Shown here: positions 47,780 to 60,300 of the stretch, piece after piece
How positions within the stretch are numbered: the first letter of the stretch is position 1
Layout of the letters: each line of letters begins with the position of its first letter
Origin: Anticarsia gemmatalis
Lineage: Eukaryota > Arthropoda > Insecta > Lepidoptera > Erebidae
Direction of reading: 5' to 3'
Length of the DNA: 64,000 nucleotides
NCBI RefSeq assembly: GCF_050436995.1
Contig: NC_134765.1
Location: 9,761,501-9,825,500, forward strand
Program-made: the position numbers and the translations under genes
The notes under the pieces: generated by a model
Told to the model about the DNA's origin: nothing
Database searches by the model: none
Seen by the model: only the letters and a program-made list of their open reading frames with translations

Positions 47780-47850
47780 ACTTTTTAAAACTATGACTGT
47801 CACTTTTGGGAGACCCTTTCCCAAAAGTGACAGTCATAGTTTTAAAAAGT
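47780..47850. repeat. Perfect 32-bp-stem hairpin
   Basis: 47780-47811 and 47819-47850 are exact reverse complements around the 7-nt loop GACCCTT. Such a perfect pair in an AT-rich region is recent or maintained. No flanking duplication was noticed. Confidence 0.9.
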
Positions 47851-48879
47851 CTTTTCTTCTCTCTAGTACTTCATCTACCTAATTAATATTAATAAGTAAT
47901 TAAATAATTAAATGAGTATGTATATATTTTTTTTGAGTGATTTAAGCACAAGCACACCCGCTTACAGCCCCTTCACCGATCGTACAATTGAAATCGGCAG
48001 ATTGTCCCAACGCTTGCTGATCGCTATCCCACTGGTTCGATTCCCGATAAAATTCTGCTAAAACTTTAGTAGTATTCGAATGTTGATCATGGGGTCTCGG
48101 GTTCGATGCTCGTGTCATTTATGATAGAATACATCTCAAAAGTAGTTAATGGCGAAACGTGGTTGCATTTCGTACAACTCTGGTCACGCCTTATATACAT
48201 ATAACATGCGTGATATTATGCATGTAGCAATTCCTAGATAAGGTTTTTCAGTAGGTTCAAAAGCTTGAAAAGGTTAACTCGGTGTAATATAGCCGATAGA
48301 TACAATTAAGTAATAATGTATTAAATTATTGAGGGAAGTTTATAAAGATGAAGATGTACCAAGTGGCTTATAGATCTCTTCTCTACCTACCTCTACGGTA
48401 AAAAGAAGTAACTGTATGTATGTATTAATTAATTAAGTTGTCGTTTAGCTGGTCCAAGGTCAGACAGACATACTGAGAGGCTGTAGATCGCAATTCGCTG
48501 ACACGCAGGCCGCTATCAGCGCGGTGAGAGCGACAGGATGTTTAGACTGAGAGGTGACGAGGTGACCACCCGAGCTAATAACACTTAACCTACGCACTGT
48601 GACTTACATACTTTTATAAGAAGTATTACACTTAGGTATTACAGCAACCAAATAAGGATTTTCGATTATTTGACAAAAACTTTTGGAAAAAATCATAATG
48701 TGCAAAATTATAATAATCCGGAACAGTTTTGTAAAACTGCGATTAAAACTGACAATAGACGAGTCAATAAAATTTAGCGTGTTATTTTGTCAGAAACAAG
48801 TTATCTAATTATTTTCGCCATTTCCCTAGCAACATACATAGTTAGAGACAGAATGCATTCGAATTCGAAACAGCAACAA

Positions 48880-48940
48880 ATGCCGTCTCGATCGGGATTC
48901 GAACCCACATGCCATGCACACTGTGCATTGGCATGTGGTT
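48880..48940 (-). mobile_element. tRNA-like SINE head remnant
   Basis: The minus strand has GTGGGTTCGAATCCCGATCG, a good box B, after a palindromic CACATGCCA..TGGCATGTG pair. Box A is poor. Confidence 0.4.
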
Positions 48941-48963
48941 CGGTTTGATAATTCCTTTTTCCA

Positions 48964-49170
48964 TCAGCCACATGTGCAGTGCAATTCACCCGCATTGAAA
49001 ATCACAGCTTTGACACATTTTTCGAAAGAGAAACCATAATAGCCATATGACATCCAAGACCCACATATCAAATCAGAGGCATTATGAACTACAGGATCAG
49101 CTGTAATTCTTGCAAATCTACCCAGGACTACAAAGCAAATTAAAAAGGTATGAAGCGCATACTGTTTCAT
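48964..49170 (-). CDS. Hypothetical small secreted cysteine-containing peptide (weak)
   Basis: This is a 68-codon ORF. It starts with MKQYALHTFLICFVVLGRFA, which looks like a signal peptide (Lys after Met, hydrophobic core, then ITA before DPVV as a possible cleavage site). The mature part would be about 44 residues with four cysteines, in the order C-x15-C-x12-C-x-C. I recognise no family; the closing CTC resembles the last cysteines of some defensin-like peptides, but the other spacing does not. A tRNA-like repeat follows the stop. It could be a chance ORF or an exon of a decayed gene. Confidence 0.2.
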   Translation of the reverse strand: MKQYALHTFLICFVVLGRFARITADPVVHNASDLICGSWMSYGYYGFSFEKCVKAVIFNAGELHCTCG

Positions 49171-50674
49171 CTCTGACCATTACTTCTACTATAAAGCACT
49201 TAAAAATGCTTAAATTAAGAAATTCTCCCACAAAAATATGAACACATCTTTAGATCAAAATTCGTTCCGCGCATCCATACCCGACATTCAGCGACAATCG
49301 CCAATCTGTTGCAAAGATCAGAGCTCAAATGTCTGCTCCTTACTAAACAACTGATCAATCAAACACATTACTATAGAGGCATAAACAAAAAGGCATCATA
49401 CAAAAGGTGCGTAAAGGTGCGCGTGCGCAACAGCTGCCCTAACATCTGCCGAGCGCCCCCGCACCCCCGCACGCGGGGAGGGGGCGCGATGGACATCCTG
49501 GCGCATCTCTTAGCCCCTTTTTTAGGTCAGTTTGTCACATGCCGCAACCCTTTGAGAAATAATCTAACTGTAATTTTGATTGTTGAAGAATGTCACTTTT
49601 GGAGGGAGATTGTCGTTACCTTCAAGAGTTTTGTACTGTATAAAAAAGTAAGGCATGATTTGACACAACTGTAAACACTTTTTTTTATCAGTGTGATGAA
49701 GTTTTTGGCGGGAGACAGAGACGATCTTCTTTGTGAGCCCAAATACTCTTTTTCATAAATAATTTCTTGTTTTTTAAAGCTTAATCATTTTAAACAGCAC
49801 CTATCTAATGATCATCGAAAAGTTAATATGTCTTTGAAACACATATTTTAAATCTTACTAACTTTTTAAACAAGTCAAATGATTATAATCCCAGCAATGC
49901 TTTAATAAAGTTAAAGCTTTCTACCGTATTATTTAATCAATCAGATTCTTTATTACATTCTCCCAAGTAAATTAACTGTCACCTGTCTTTTTAACTAAAT
50001 TAAAATCGTTCTTGTTCGATGTAGAAATAAAGCATAGAATATGGCCACCCAGGTTAAAGCTCTCTTAAAGGGTACTTATGTAACATATACAAGAACACTT
50101 AAGGGCAAACCTATAAAATAAAATAATTTAAAGTGCCTTATTAAGTCCGAAAATGAGAACTTATGGCATTGATCTATAATTTAGACTCTGTATTTCAGAA
50201 AATAGAAACTTACATCTTAACCAGAGACAATAAGAATGAGACCTTTCGGCGGGAAAACTTTAATGACAGTTGTTTTTTTTTAATTACTGAAACAGAGCTT
50301 TCTCTAACAAAATATATGAAAAATCTATGTTTTTTTATATGTAACTTGTTTTCTTTTTTAGACAAACTGATTAAAAAGTAGTAAAATAAACTAATGTTCA
50401 CACTGCTTGCTCATTAAATGCTATGCTATCAAAAGTTACTGTTAAAACTAAGTGGGGCTAACAGTATTCGTTATCGGAGTCACAAAAATATAAACATTTA
50501 AGTTTGATTTATCATCTATGCTCATGCATTCGTTCAAATAACTTTCTTCAGTTAATAAACTATAATTTATGGACCTAAGTATCAAGTAGGTACCTCCTTG
50601 AAGTAAACGATTAGGAAAACTTTTTTTTTTCAAATTAACGTGACAGTTTGTTGACAGGTGGCTGTATTTGGAAC

Positions 50675-50895
50675 TAGGCTCTTGAGATTGTTTTTTAATT
50701 TTATTGTGAGAATTTCTCTCCAAAACTCAATACCTAAAACCAGGCTTGAGATTGTTTTTTTTTTTTTTGAGAATACCAGGCTTGAGATTGTTTTTTTTTT
50801 TATTTTGAGAATTTCTCTCCAAAACTCAATACCTAACCTCTTTCCCGTTCGGGAAGAGACCCTTTCCAAGCAGTTGGCCAGTATTGGGATATAAT
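50675..50895 (+). repeat. Imperfect tandem duplication ending in a SINE tail
   Basis: The blocks GAGAATTTCTCTCCAAAACT with CAATACCTA (50707 and 50809 regions) and CCAGGCTTGAGATTG followed by T-runs (50740 and 50778) recur. CTTTCCCGTTCGGGAAGAGA and CAAGCAGTTGGCCAGTATTG then follow, a diverged tail of the MCPH1-intron SINE family. Polymerase slippage at the T-runs could have made the copies. Confidence 0.65.
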
Positions 50896-51204
50896 AATAA
50901 AAAAGTGAGAATTTACTGGCTTGAATTAAATTATACCTTTCTATTGAATTGTTTTATTTGTGCAGCGACATCTGTTGTTTCAAAGTTGTTTCTAATTTCT
51001 ATCCTAACAGGCCCTATCTGGAGATTTAATATCAACACCATCTGTTAACATGTAGATAAAAAGTGTAAACTGGGTCTCACATAATGACAGACTAAATCAT
51101 AATTCACTGGTTCGATTTCCGGCTAATAGTGCAATTGGATTTTGTTTTCATAGCAGCGTAGAGTTTGGTAATGCAGCCAATAAAATGTCCAGGAGACTAA
51201 TTTA

Positions 51205-51312
51205 TAAGTTCTGAACCCGTACTTGGCCAACATGGTGGACTCAAAGCGTAACCCCTGTCTCGTTCGGGAGGAGACCCTTGACAAGGAGTGGGACAGATTC
51301 GGTTTGAAAAGA
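51205..51312 (+). mobile_element. SINE 3' fragment (MCPH1-intron family)
   Basis: GTACTTGGCCAACATGGTGG, CTCAAAGCGTAACCCCTG and GGAGGAGACCCTTGAC match the tail of the family. A box-B-like CACTGGTTCGATTTCC lies about 90 bp upstream (51106) and may be its head. Confidence 0.65.
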
Positions 51313-52149
51313 AATGTTGATGGCAGAAAGTAAGAGAATTTGCATACAACTCAAAATGGAAATGACGAAAATTACCAAATTTCCAAATGCTACAGTACCG
51401 CTTATAACAAGAGTCTGATATTAGATTAAAAAATCCATCTAAAAATAGAATTATTATATCGTTTTACAAACGTCTGCTGTATCAACAAAATGGAGACAGA
51501 TTTTTGACGTGTCTGCTGCTCGAAGACGCTCAGCTGAGCTACCACATATAAAAAGCTTGTGACATTATCTTATCTGTGGACAGTTAGACCATAAACGATA
51601 AAACACCGGCCAACTGTGTTTCGGTGACATTCACTTACCTTTTAAGAAAATATGTTTAGAACTTTCGTACTTCTAAAAATTAAATACAGTAATTTATTTA
51701 TGATTGTAATTAGTTTTATTTAGTGATGGTTGTAAAATAACCTGTTTAAAACAACATTACATTTTTGTTGTCGTTAAAAGTAGCTGTTAAGAAAGTTAAA
51801 CTTTCTTATTATTTTATTATTTTTGATGATGAGCACCCGATTGCGCAGTCGTACAGTAGCGGCAACTGTTATACCAGATGTTGGATTTGATTCCCATTCT
51901 GACCGGTTGTGCCTACAAATTGATCGTCATTTCAGGTTTTTTATAGAACTTTTTATTTGCTGGGCATATTTCAGGTTTTTTATTTGCTGGCTTGCCATGG
52001 GCCTTTGCATTAAGGCCATACCTTAATTAAAAGGCTGGTGGCCGGATTTTTATTTAATTTCCAAAGTAATAGTAGGTCTTTTTAACCAGTCAATTAGATA
52101 TTTTTTAACAAACTTTGTAGTCTAAAAATGTATGAAAATATACTACCAG

Positions 52150-52325
52150 TAGCAATAGGTGGCAAGCGTATTGCCATTATATTGGGCTCGTTTCAAAACT
52201 CTGGGCTACTTTTGACAAATATTCTAAACAAAATTTGAAAATACTTATATTTACTTTACTTGGGAATAGAACCCGAGACTAGATCGGTAGTCGGATACTC
52301 TATGACCGCGCCACAGAAACAGTCT
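52150..52325 (-). mobile_element. Diverged tRNA-SINE, minus
   Basis: AGGTGGCAAGCGTATTGCC at the left, then GGAATAGAACCCGAGACT and CTCTATGACCGCGCCACAGA at the right, parallel the remnant at 3536-3722. Confidence 0.55.
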
Positions 52326-53206
52326 ACCCAGTTGTAAATAAGATGTTTTTTAATCATTCATATCACCTGTTAAAACATAAAGTCTAGTTAAATGAAGTAG
52401 GTAAGTGGGGCTTCTCAACTAATATGAGTATAATTAGCCAGGTGTCCAGTTTTACGCCCATATTGTAAAGTGCATGTAGAGGAATACCATTAATGAGTAT
52501 GTTTAATAGGACTTTAAGAAGCAGCTGGATGACCAACGCCATCCCCGAAGGTTTAGGGAAGACGAGTTTCTTGCGGACCAATCTGTGAAATCTATTATTT
52601 AATAGCTTGATTACCTACTTAATGCATATTTACCTTGGAAAATGACAACTAAAGTTAACTTAATTATCCATATTAATCATTGGCTATTAGAAGAAAAAGT
52701 TTTGGCGGGAAAATCAAAATATTTTTTTTATTTATCAAAATTATTTTTCGATTCTTTATAAAAATTATCATATAGGTAGGTACTTGTGACAACTTGTAAT
52801 CCTAATTTCATGAAAAAGATATTTTACTAATTATTTCATCTTTTCCAAATCTCGGTACCCACACGAAAGTTGTTTTTATTACTTTTTATTTTGAGGGAGG
52901 CGTTTTTATCTTCTGACAGTAGTTGTCACTTCCATCAAATTAAAAAAGTTAATTTTAATATTCAAATGTAAAATCCCGTGCTCCCGCCTTATGAAGGGTG
53001 GGCGTTATGACTGCACGTCATATCAATTCACAAAAAGCACAATAAAGGTTACAATTATTACCTATAATAAGTACGTTTACCTGACAGTAAATATTAAATA
53101 AAAATCAGTCTGAAATCATCGTATGTTCGACGACAGGTCTGCAATCTGCACCGCGCTGGCGCAGCTGCGGCGACAGCTGCGCGGTGCGCACTGCGCATGC
53201 GCGTAC

Positions 53207-53250
53207 CTCCACACATACACACGCACACACATGTACACACACACAAACCC
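53207..53250 (+). repeat. CA-rich microsatellite
   Basis: Interrupted (CA)n tract directly after a GC-rich patch (53135-53205) containing GCGCATGCGCG-type palindromes. Confidence 0.75.
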
Positions 53251-53403
53251 ATGTGATGCTGTGATAGATCGCTTGTTAAACACTCATTTGTTAAAGCATG
53301 TTTTCAAATAGGGGATGTTATTTTAATGGATTATTTTCGCAATCAATCTTTAATTGAACATAAAAAGTACTAACTTTTATAGTTTCGCGCTTTCGTAGAA
53401 TAT

Positions 53404-53522
53404 GTTAGAATGCGAGAATTAACGCGACCACGCATTTTAGGTTTCTGGTCATCCCTAAAATTTACTGAAATTTCATTCAGTCTGCGACCACGGTCAAAGT
53501 TAATTCCCGTATTTTTCTAACT
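53404..53522. mobile_element. Small MITE with GAATTAAC inverted ends
   Basis: The left end reads GTTAGAATGCGAGAATTAAC with GCGACCACGC inside. The right end is the approximate complement (GCGACCACGG, GTTAATTCCCG, TTCTAAC). A related piece starting GGGAATTAACGCGATCACGC lies at 8262-8340. Confidence 0.6.
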
Positions 53523-53789
53523 ATCAATGGTCAAACAGGCAGCCGCAGTTTCTACATTCACCTGAAGAAATTGTCTTTTGTCTATTTGTTTAATTAATTG
53601 GTTATTTTACCAACGTATTTACTACTTACTTACGTACAACCAATTCAATTAAAATCATAATTGCTTATCGTAAACTTTTAATTACTGTTAGGTAATTACT
53701 AATTAAATAATTTCTATCTTCAACTGAACTTTGCCGGCTTTTCAATAAACAATCGTGACATCATTTGGTTGGACAACTTTTACATCTAT

Positions 53790-53960
53790 ACATTTTTTAC
53801 TGGTACTCTGCGCCTTTTGGTCGTAGCGTGATGATATATAGCCTATAGCCTTCCTGGATAAATGGGCTATCTAACACTGAAAGAATTTTTCAAGTAGTTC
53901 CTGAGATTAGCGCGTTCAAACCAACAAACAAACTCTTCAACTTTATAATATTAGTATAGA
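53790..53960 (-). mobile_element. Lep1-like Helitron, truncated
   Basis: The copy begins within the family body (CATTTTTTACTGGTACTCTG) and has the intact TATTAGTATAGA end. The hairpin/CTAG end is missing. Confidence 0.75.
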
Positions 53961-54270
53961 TAAAAAACTAATCCAGCTTCCCAATCATGTGTATTATAAA
54001 CTGTTTTCATTATAAAGGTAACACCGTTATTACTTCAGAAACAGCTTACATACAAACCATATAAATCTTATACAAATTTTCAATAGCAACTGGTCATTTG
54101 ATGTGAAATTATACATTTGCATAAAACCTCACCCTTGTCCGGATGACCTTGGATTCTACAAGCACCCTTGCACCCTGCGAGGTGATGAGAAAGGGAGAGG
54201 GTATCAAGGTGAACTGGTGTTTCTGTGATTCAAATTGGAGCAGTTGGTCAACAGCTAGACGTTTTAAGGA

Positions 54271-54516
54271 CTATCTGACCCGCGCAACTTTGCTTGCGTC
54301 ATATAAGAGAGAATGGGTTATAGTTTTCCCCGTTTTTGTAACATTTTTTACTATTACTCTGCTTCTATTGGTCGTAGCGTGATGATATATAGCCTATAGC
54401 CTTCCTCGATAAATGGGCTATCTAACACTGTAAGAATTTTTCAAATAGGACTGGTAGTTCCTGAGATTAGCGCGTTCAAACAAAAAAACTTTTCAGCTTT
54501 ATAATATTAGTATAGA
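54271..54516 (-). mobile_element. Lep1-like non-autonomous Helitron
   Basis: This is a near-full copy from CTATCTGACCCGCGCAACTT (CTAG mutated to CTAT) to TATTAGTATAGA. It lies about 310 bp after the truncated copy, in the same orientation. Confidence 0.78.
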
Positions 54517-55243
54517 TGTGTCATGTGACATTATGTATATAAATGACGGTATTTATTTAACTGGTACATGTGGATGCTGAAAGTCTTAAGTTCACCGAAA
54601 ATGTATACTTTTAGTAAGAAAAAAAATACTAAAAGTATGCCTTTTCGTTAAGTATAGTCGCTAAATATAAATTTTCTAGGAACTGAACTCTACTTTCGGG
54701 ATATTGTTGAGAATTACTTAATGAATTTAGAAAAGATCAATAGCTCTTTACTTGATAAGGGAATCAAGCCAACCGTGACCACTGAGGCAGTGATTCCAAG
54801 TTTCGTTAGTTGATTTTCGTGTGCTTCTTATAAACTCATAAATAAACTGGCTACATGCTCAATAAATATCTAAATTATTAAAAAAAAAGCGTGATTATGT
54901 ATGTATCATTACATTTTATAAGTAGGTACATTGAACTTCTCTTTGCCGATATAAACTTAAAAGTTAACATTATAAATCCTACTCTAATAAACACAAAACC
55001 CTCCTTTACGTGGAATCGGGTAAATAGTCTTTAAAATAATGTACAAACATGGTCAGTTGTTATAAGCATGTGTAGTGCACCTGTTCACGTTATAACACTT
55101 ATAATCGCCACACCGTCTGGCAAGCGGACCACTTCAACTAAATATTGTGTTCCTTCATAAATTGTCCTTAAATACAAGTTTATTGGATCCTAGTACAAGA
55201 CTGCAACTGTTAGAAATAAAAGTGTTGCATATAGAATTCACAT

Positions 55244-55624
55244 TTTGCATTTTTGGAGGAGCTCGTGGCTTAGTTAACAACAGCCGCGCGGATCGATCTC
55301 TGAGGTTAAGCATCGCTTGCCGAGGTTGATTTGTGGATGGGTGACCATCTTATACATATCGAGTTCCTCCGTGTTTCGGAAGGCACGTTAAATTGTGGGT
55401 CCCGGCTGTCATTTTCGAAGATCTTTGACAGTCGTTAACAGTAGTCAGAAGCTTGAAAGTCTGACAACCAGTCTTACCGAAGGGTACCGTGTTATCCCAG
55501 GTAACTGGGTTGTGGAGGTCAGATAGGCAATCGCTCCATGTAAAACACTGGTATTTTCAGCTGCATCCGGTGAGACTGGAAGCCGACTCCAACATAGCTT
55601 GGAAAAAAGGCTGATATATATAAT
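55244..55624 (+). mobile_element. 5S-rRNA-derived SINE, young copy with 15-bp target duplication
   Basis: This is a full-length copy of the same family, with TCTGAGGTTAAGC and GTGGATGGGTGACC in the 5S-like part and a TA-rich tail. The 15-bp repeat ATATAGAATTCACAT is present at 55229-55243 and 55625-55639. Confidence 0.88.
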
Positions 55625-55654
55625 ATATAGAATTCACATACGTAAATACATAAA

Positions 55655-55765
55655 ATCACGTCTTTTTGCCATAGAAGTAGGCAGAGACCAAAGAACGCCA
55701 CGGTTCTTACAAACTTCCCTTGCTTCGTTCACATCCTTACATCTTGTCATACAGGACCGCTGGTT
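55655..55765 (-). mobile_element. LINE 3' end fragment, minus
   Basis: TAAAATCACGTCTTTTTGCC, GGCAGAGACCAAAGAACGCC and CTTCCCTTGCTTCGTTC are the complement of the blocks at 36356-36455. A shorter relic lies at about 47032-47072. Confidence 0.5.
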
Positions 55766-56983
55766 TCGAGTAGCAGTATTTAAATACTTGTCTATTTGCA
55801 AGACATCCATTATTCATACATATTAATAGATGAATTACGTATTAAAATTATATGACCATCCAGGAAGAAATTAACTTACTAATATGCCTTTTTTGGGGCG
55901 ATGCAACCCTTTCGCTCCTTTCTGGAACTGCTAATACGTACTTTCTATGATAGGAAAAAGTTAAGTTAAGCAACGTTTGCTGCTAACAATCATGGGACGG
56001 GTGGTCACTTGGTGGGATTCAATGAACGCCTATCCAAGCTTCGGAAAGTTCATATTTTAATATAACTAGTTGTACCTTAGTGTGTGAAATAGAATGAAGA
56101 TTTACCATTTGGAATTCAATATTGAACGTACGACGTTCACACCGTATACCAATGCACTTCGAGTAACGGGTTTGATTCCGGTCGATTAAATTTAAATGAT
56201 ACATTAATGTTTGTATTACTAATTTGTTAATATTAATGTATTTTAGTTTAATATATATGGATAAGAGAACAGAGTTGACGGCTGAAAGGGATGAGTGGAA
56301 GAGGAAATCATGTTGTGCCGACCCCACCTAGCGTGGGACAATGGTATAGTACATATAGGTAAATAATTATTAGGTCGGGGAAATAGTCTTTTCGCATTAT
56401 AGTATGTATGAACTTGTAATAAAATCTCTTTGGCATCAAGAATCACAAATGAGTACACGGTTCATAAGGTTTCTTTCAGTGAGCTCGTGAGGTACCCAAA
56501 TATCGAACTTTTTTGTGTAGAGAAAATACTTTTTCTCCGACCTAATATATATATACATATATTTAAGATTAATATGTTCATATCTTATTATACAACCGTG
56601 AGTAGACAATAAAAGTTGCGTTAGTAGATACCCTGAATATTTCTCATCCCGCTCGAAGATTGCTAATAGGACAGTAATGGGTTGATATAATACCAGTAAA
56701 CTTTACAGTTGTTGGGTGAAATTCCTCAAATAATCGTATGTCGGCAGTCATCGGTCGTGTTGGGCATCGCTCGGTGTTACGGATCGCACGAGGCGGCCGC
56801 TCGGCTGCGCTCGGCTCGCCTCGGATGTAACCGGTCTCATTCGGGGCGACCGTTACATGCGCCCGCGCACCCACGTGCCGGCTTCACTGCTAAGCCTTAT
56901 ACAAGCCGATGGGAAATGAGGTAAAATTCCAATGCAAAATAATAAAAATAAAAGAAAAACGGAAATGGTTCATTTTTAATTGA

Positions 56984-57219
56984 GGCCCTCATGGCCAGTT
57001 TTGTCAACCAAGCAACCGTTGTCGGTCATTCTATAGATGGGTAACCGCTTAGTGGTATTTGAACTGAGCGTCTTCGTGCTTCCGAGGGCACGCAAATAGT
57101 TGGTCCCGGTTTCTGTTTAATTGAGATAACAGTCGTTAAGCCATGTCAAAGGCCGTTCGGGCGGCTTGAACAACTTTGACACTAGGTTAACCACTAACCA
57201 TACGATAGATAGATAGAAT
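56984..57219 (+). mobile_element. Second 5S-derived SINE family, plus copy
   Basis: The 5S-like part includes TCTATAGATGGGTAACCGC. The body matches the 645-905 element (GGTCCCGGTTTCTGT, GATAACAGTCGTTAAGCCA, TTCGGGCGGCTTGAACAACT). It ends in a short GATA repeat. Confidence 0.8.
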
Positions 57220-57267
57220 TGAAAGTCATTACTGATATCCGCTGTTTTAAAGTTTATGAGTTTTCCA

Positions 57268-57340
57268 ATGGTATGCTGCGAAAGTGGTCTCGTTATCTTG
57301 GTGCAGGTGACCGGGGTTCAATCCCCGCGCGGCACAAAAA
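57268..57340 (+). mobile_element. tRNA-like sequence, probably a SINE head
   Basis: GACCGGGGTTCAATCCCCGC gives a good T-arm with box B, preceded by GTGGTCTCGTTATCTTGGTG. The 5' half does not form a proper acceptor or D-arm. Confidence 0.4.
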
Positions 57341-60300
57341 TTCCACGATGCCTACATGCGTGAGAGATTCCTGAGTAATGGATTGCAAATTGATACTGAT
57401 TTTCACGCTACATACTCTAAGCTCGTTATGCATTACAGCTTGTTCCAATACCTACAGTATTCTAGATATTATGAATTGATTTAGTTGCCGAGACGATATT
57501 TAACATACTTTATTTACCTAATACATGGATTTTTTTAACAGTTATCTACCGGTTGACTACCTACCTACCTGGTCCTAACTATCTGAAACACTTGATAGAC
57601 CTGTCTATATGTATGTATGGTAAAATCAATAACAAAATGTAAAAAAATGGATTTGTAAGCTTTAAGCCTAATATTATTTTTAATATTAAGCTTTTTCATA
57701 ATGGAAGTGTATGCATTAGTATTATAAAAGTATACCTTTTCGAATTTCGGCATTCGGCATCCCCTCTTAAAAGGCCCTAATTATCCTGAAATACCTTTAG
57801 GTACTAACTGATAATAACTAACAATAAAACTTAATAGTAAACTAAAAGGTGCTTTCAACAAGTCTATCCGGTGGCATACAATCATTTACCGGTACGACTT
57901 GCTTAATCTCGATCTATGTAATAAATAGCGGGTATATATTTATATACGGAGTGATAATTGATAATATTGTAACGGAGTTTCTAAGTCCATAGTCCAAAGA
58001 GTAGAAGTATAGTATTTTTAATGTAAAAAAATCGTATGTAAATATTTAGAACTGTTTTTATAACTATCTCAATTGAGTTTAAATTAGGCTGTTGACAACT
58101 TTGCCTGCAAATTAAAATAAAGTAAGATTAGTTTCATGGTTCTTTCATCTTTATTTTGAATATGATATTTTGATATTACTGATAATTCAGTTCCGTTTCA
58201 GGCCTGCTACTTCATTTATGTATCAACAATAGTCAAAGGCAGTGGCAAATGATTGAATTTGCCATTTATAATCGTAATAAATCCTGTAAAAAAACACAGC
58301 AAAATTTAGTAATATTTAGCATTACGTACAAACGCCATAACACATAACAGATATATAAACTTCAACAGTGTACTAAGAAAAAGATATCAAACTTAGTTAA
58401 TTCACATTAAAAATTAGTCAGCAAAATTTGTGTTGACTCACACAAAAACCGCGGGCAAAATCTAGTCTAGTACCAGTTTTTGTCTATGATTTACGATAGC
58501 AATGAAGCTTAACAGTTATTTATGGTACTTATTTATCGAAATAATTCTCAAAATGAAAGCCGGAAAGGTAAAACGGATATCGTGGTGCATAGAGGCCTAA
58601 TATGAGATAAAGAAGTTCTATGGTTAATTAATTTTGATGTATACCGTTCGATGAGGCGGTTAATCTTATGACTGGCTAAAGTAGGCTTTTTATTTATATA
58701 GTTTGACACTTTAAGATAGTGTGGTGAGAGTAAAAAACAGAATATTAAGATATCGATTTTGAGAACGGATGTTTAAGTAACACGGTATTGCACACTTAGT
58801 TATGGCGGAAATAGGCAATGATTTTGTGTATTTTACAAAATATTGTCACTAGGATTCGATCTCAATACGGCTAGACGGCGTTAGTTTAAAATTGATAAAG
58901 TTGACTGTCCGGCCATTTTCGTATCCGGAAATATTCGGCTAAAGGTAATAGTCGAACTTTTTGCAACCAATTGATCAGCTAGTCTACTAGTCGACCAAGA
59001 TAATAAATAGTTCGCACATCTCTACTATTTTTTTTTGCAAATACCTGGAAATTATTAACAAAGTCCTGCATTGTTGGCTGGTTTCATACGCCAGGAGGAC
59101 ATTAGGTACTAAAATATAAAGATTTCACTGATACACTTACTTATGCACCAAGCATCAAGAAGATTACAAGATTCACCATTTTTATATTTTACCCAAAATA
59201 CTTTTGTTCTCTACCTGCGTTCATTCTTAAGCATAAATCCCCATTTCGCCTATGAGGCTATGAAATGCCGCGACCAGGGTAATTATAGTTGTTCGGGGAA
59301 TTCGACAATATTTTGATTCATGGGAAGACTCAGGACTGATTTAATTTAATTTTTTTGACCTTCAGAATGTCCGCTACTTAAGGATATAAGCAAAGGTTTT
59401 TAAAGATTTGCTGTTGAAAAATAAAATTTAGTTAGTCTTGTTAATAATATAATAGATGTCGATGATCTTAAAAAAATCTTAGACTAAGTAGGGTCTATGA
59501 TGTATTTCGAAGTCATAGATGCTTAGCTCATATCCGTACACGTACAACAAAGCGGACATCCATCCAAGAATCAGCCGCATCAATGGTCACTTGCCTGACT
59601 CACTATTTTAGCATAATCTGCTGAAAAAGAATAGAATCATGGCACTTTTTATAGGTATCAGTTCTGGTATAATTACGCCATTTAGGTACAGTGTACTACA
59701 AAAGTAGAACAAGTTAACATGAACTTAAGTGTCTTAAGTATCTAAATCTTTATTGTCTTCCTGCAAGTGTAATATGCATCTATAAGTCCAAAAGTTGAGC
59801 GAAATATGTAGCTGACCATATAAGTATCAACAATCGCGTTTGCTATACGAATTTATCATTAAATACATCAAAATGGCATCTTCAAAATTCCTTTACGTTT
59901 TATCACCTTTATTCCACATTGTTTCCCTGGGAAACTGTTTGGGAATGTAACTGTCCACCCCGTTAAAGTTAAATGGCGTGAAGATAAGGCACTAATAACT
60001 TAATTATTGTCCTTCCCTAATTAACTTTATGGGGGTAGGTAGAAACAGACAGCCGTTACAATCCGTTGGATTTTAAACCTTTATACGATAGTTTTAAGGT
60101 TGTGTTTGAAATGTACTCGCTTTCAAGGTTAGAAAAAAGCTATTGTTTAGTAATTGTTTGTTTGTTTATTTTAAACATTGTCGAAGAAAGCCCTCGTTGT
60201 TCTAGTACTTGAAGGAATGTATTTTTTGGAAACGTATACGATTAAGTAACATACCTTATAGTAATAGACTTCAATATCATCGATTGAAGTTTATTAGAGC

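Larger units (their letters stand above)
44056..48950. other. Mostly AT-rich DNA without a supported gene
   Basis: Contains the hairpins at 45238 and 47780, a CRE-like site and SINE-head remnants near 48035-48115 (GTTCGATTCCC, GGGTTCGATGC). The 123-codon ORF at 47257-47628 (minus) has no recognisable domain. Confidence 0.5.

Noticed and set aside
49309..49674. 121-codon plus ORF
   Set aside because: Runs through a GC patch into AT-rich DNA with no recognisable domain; probably chance.
56644..56924. ORFs on both strands in a GC patch
   Set aside because: Open frames are explained by composition; the two strands are open together.
57268..57340. tRNA gene
   Set aside because: The T-arm is good but the 5' half is not tRNA-like; followed by SINE-like sequence.
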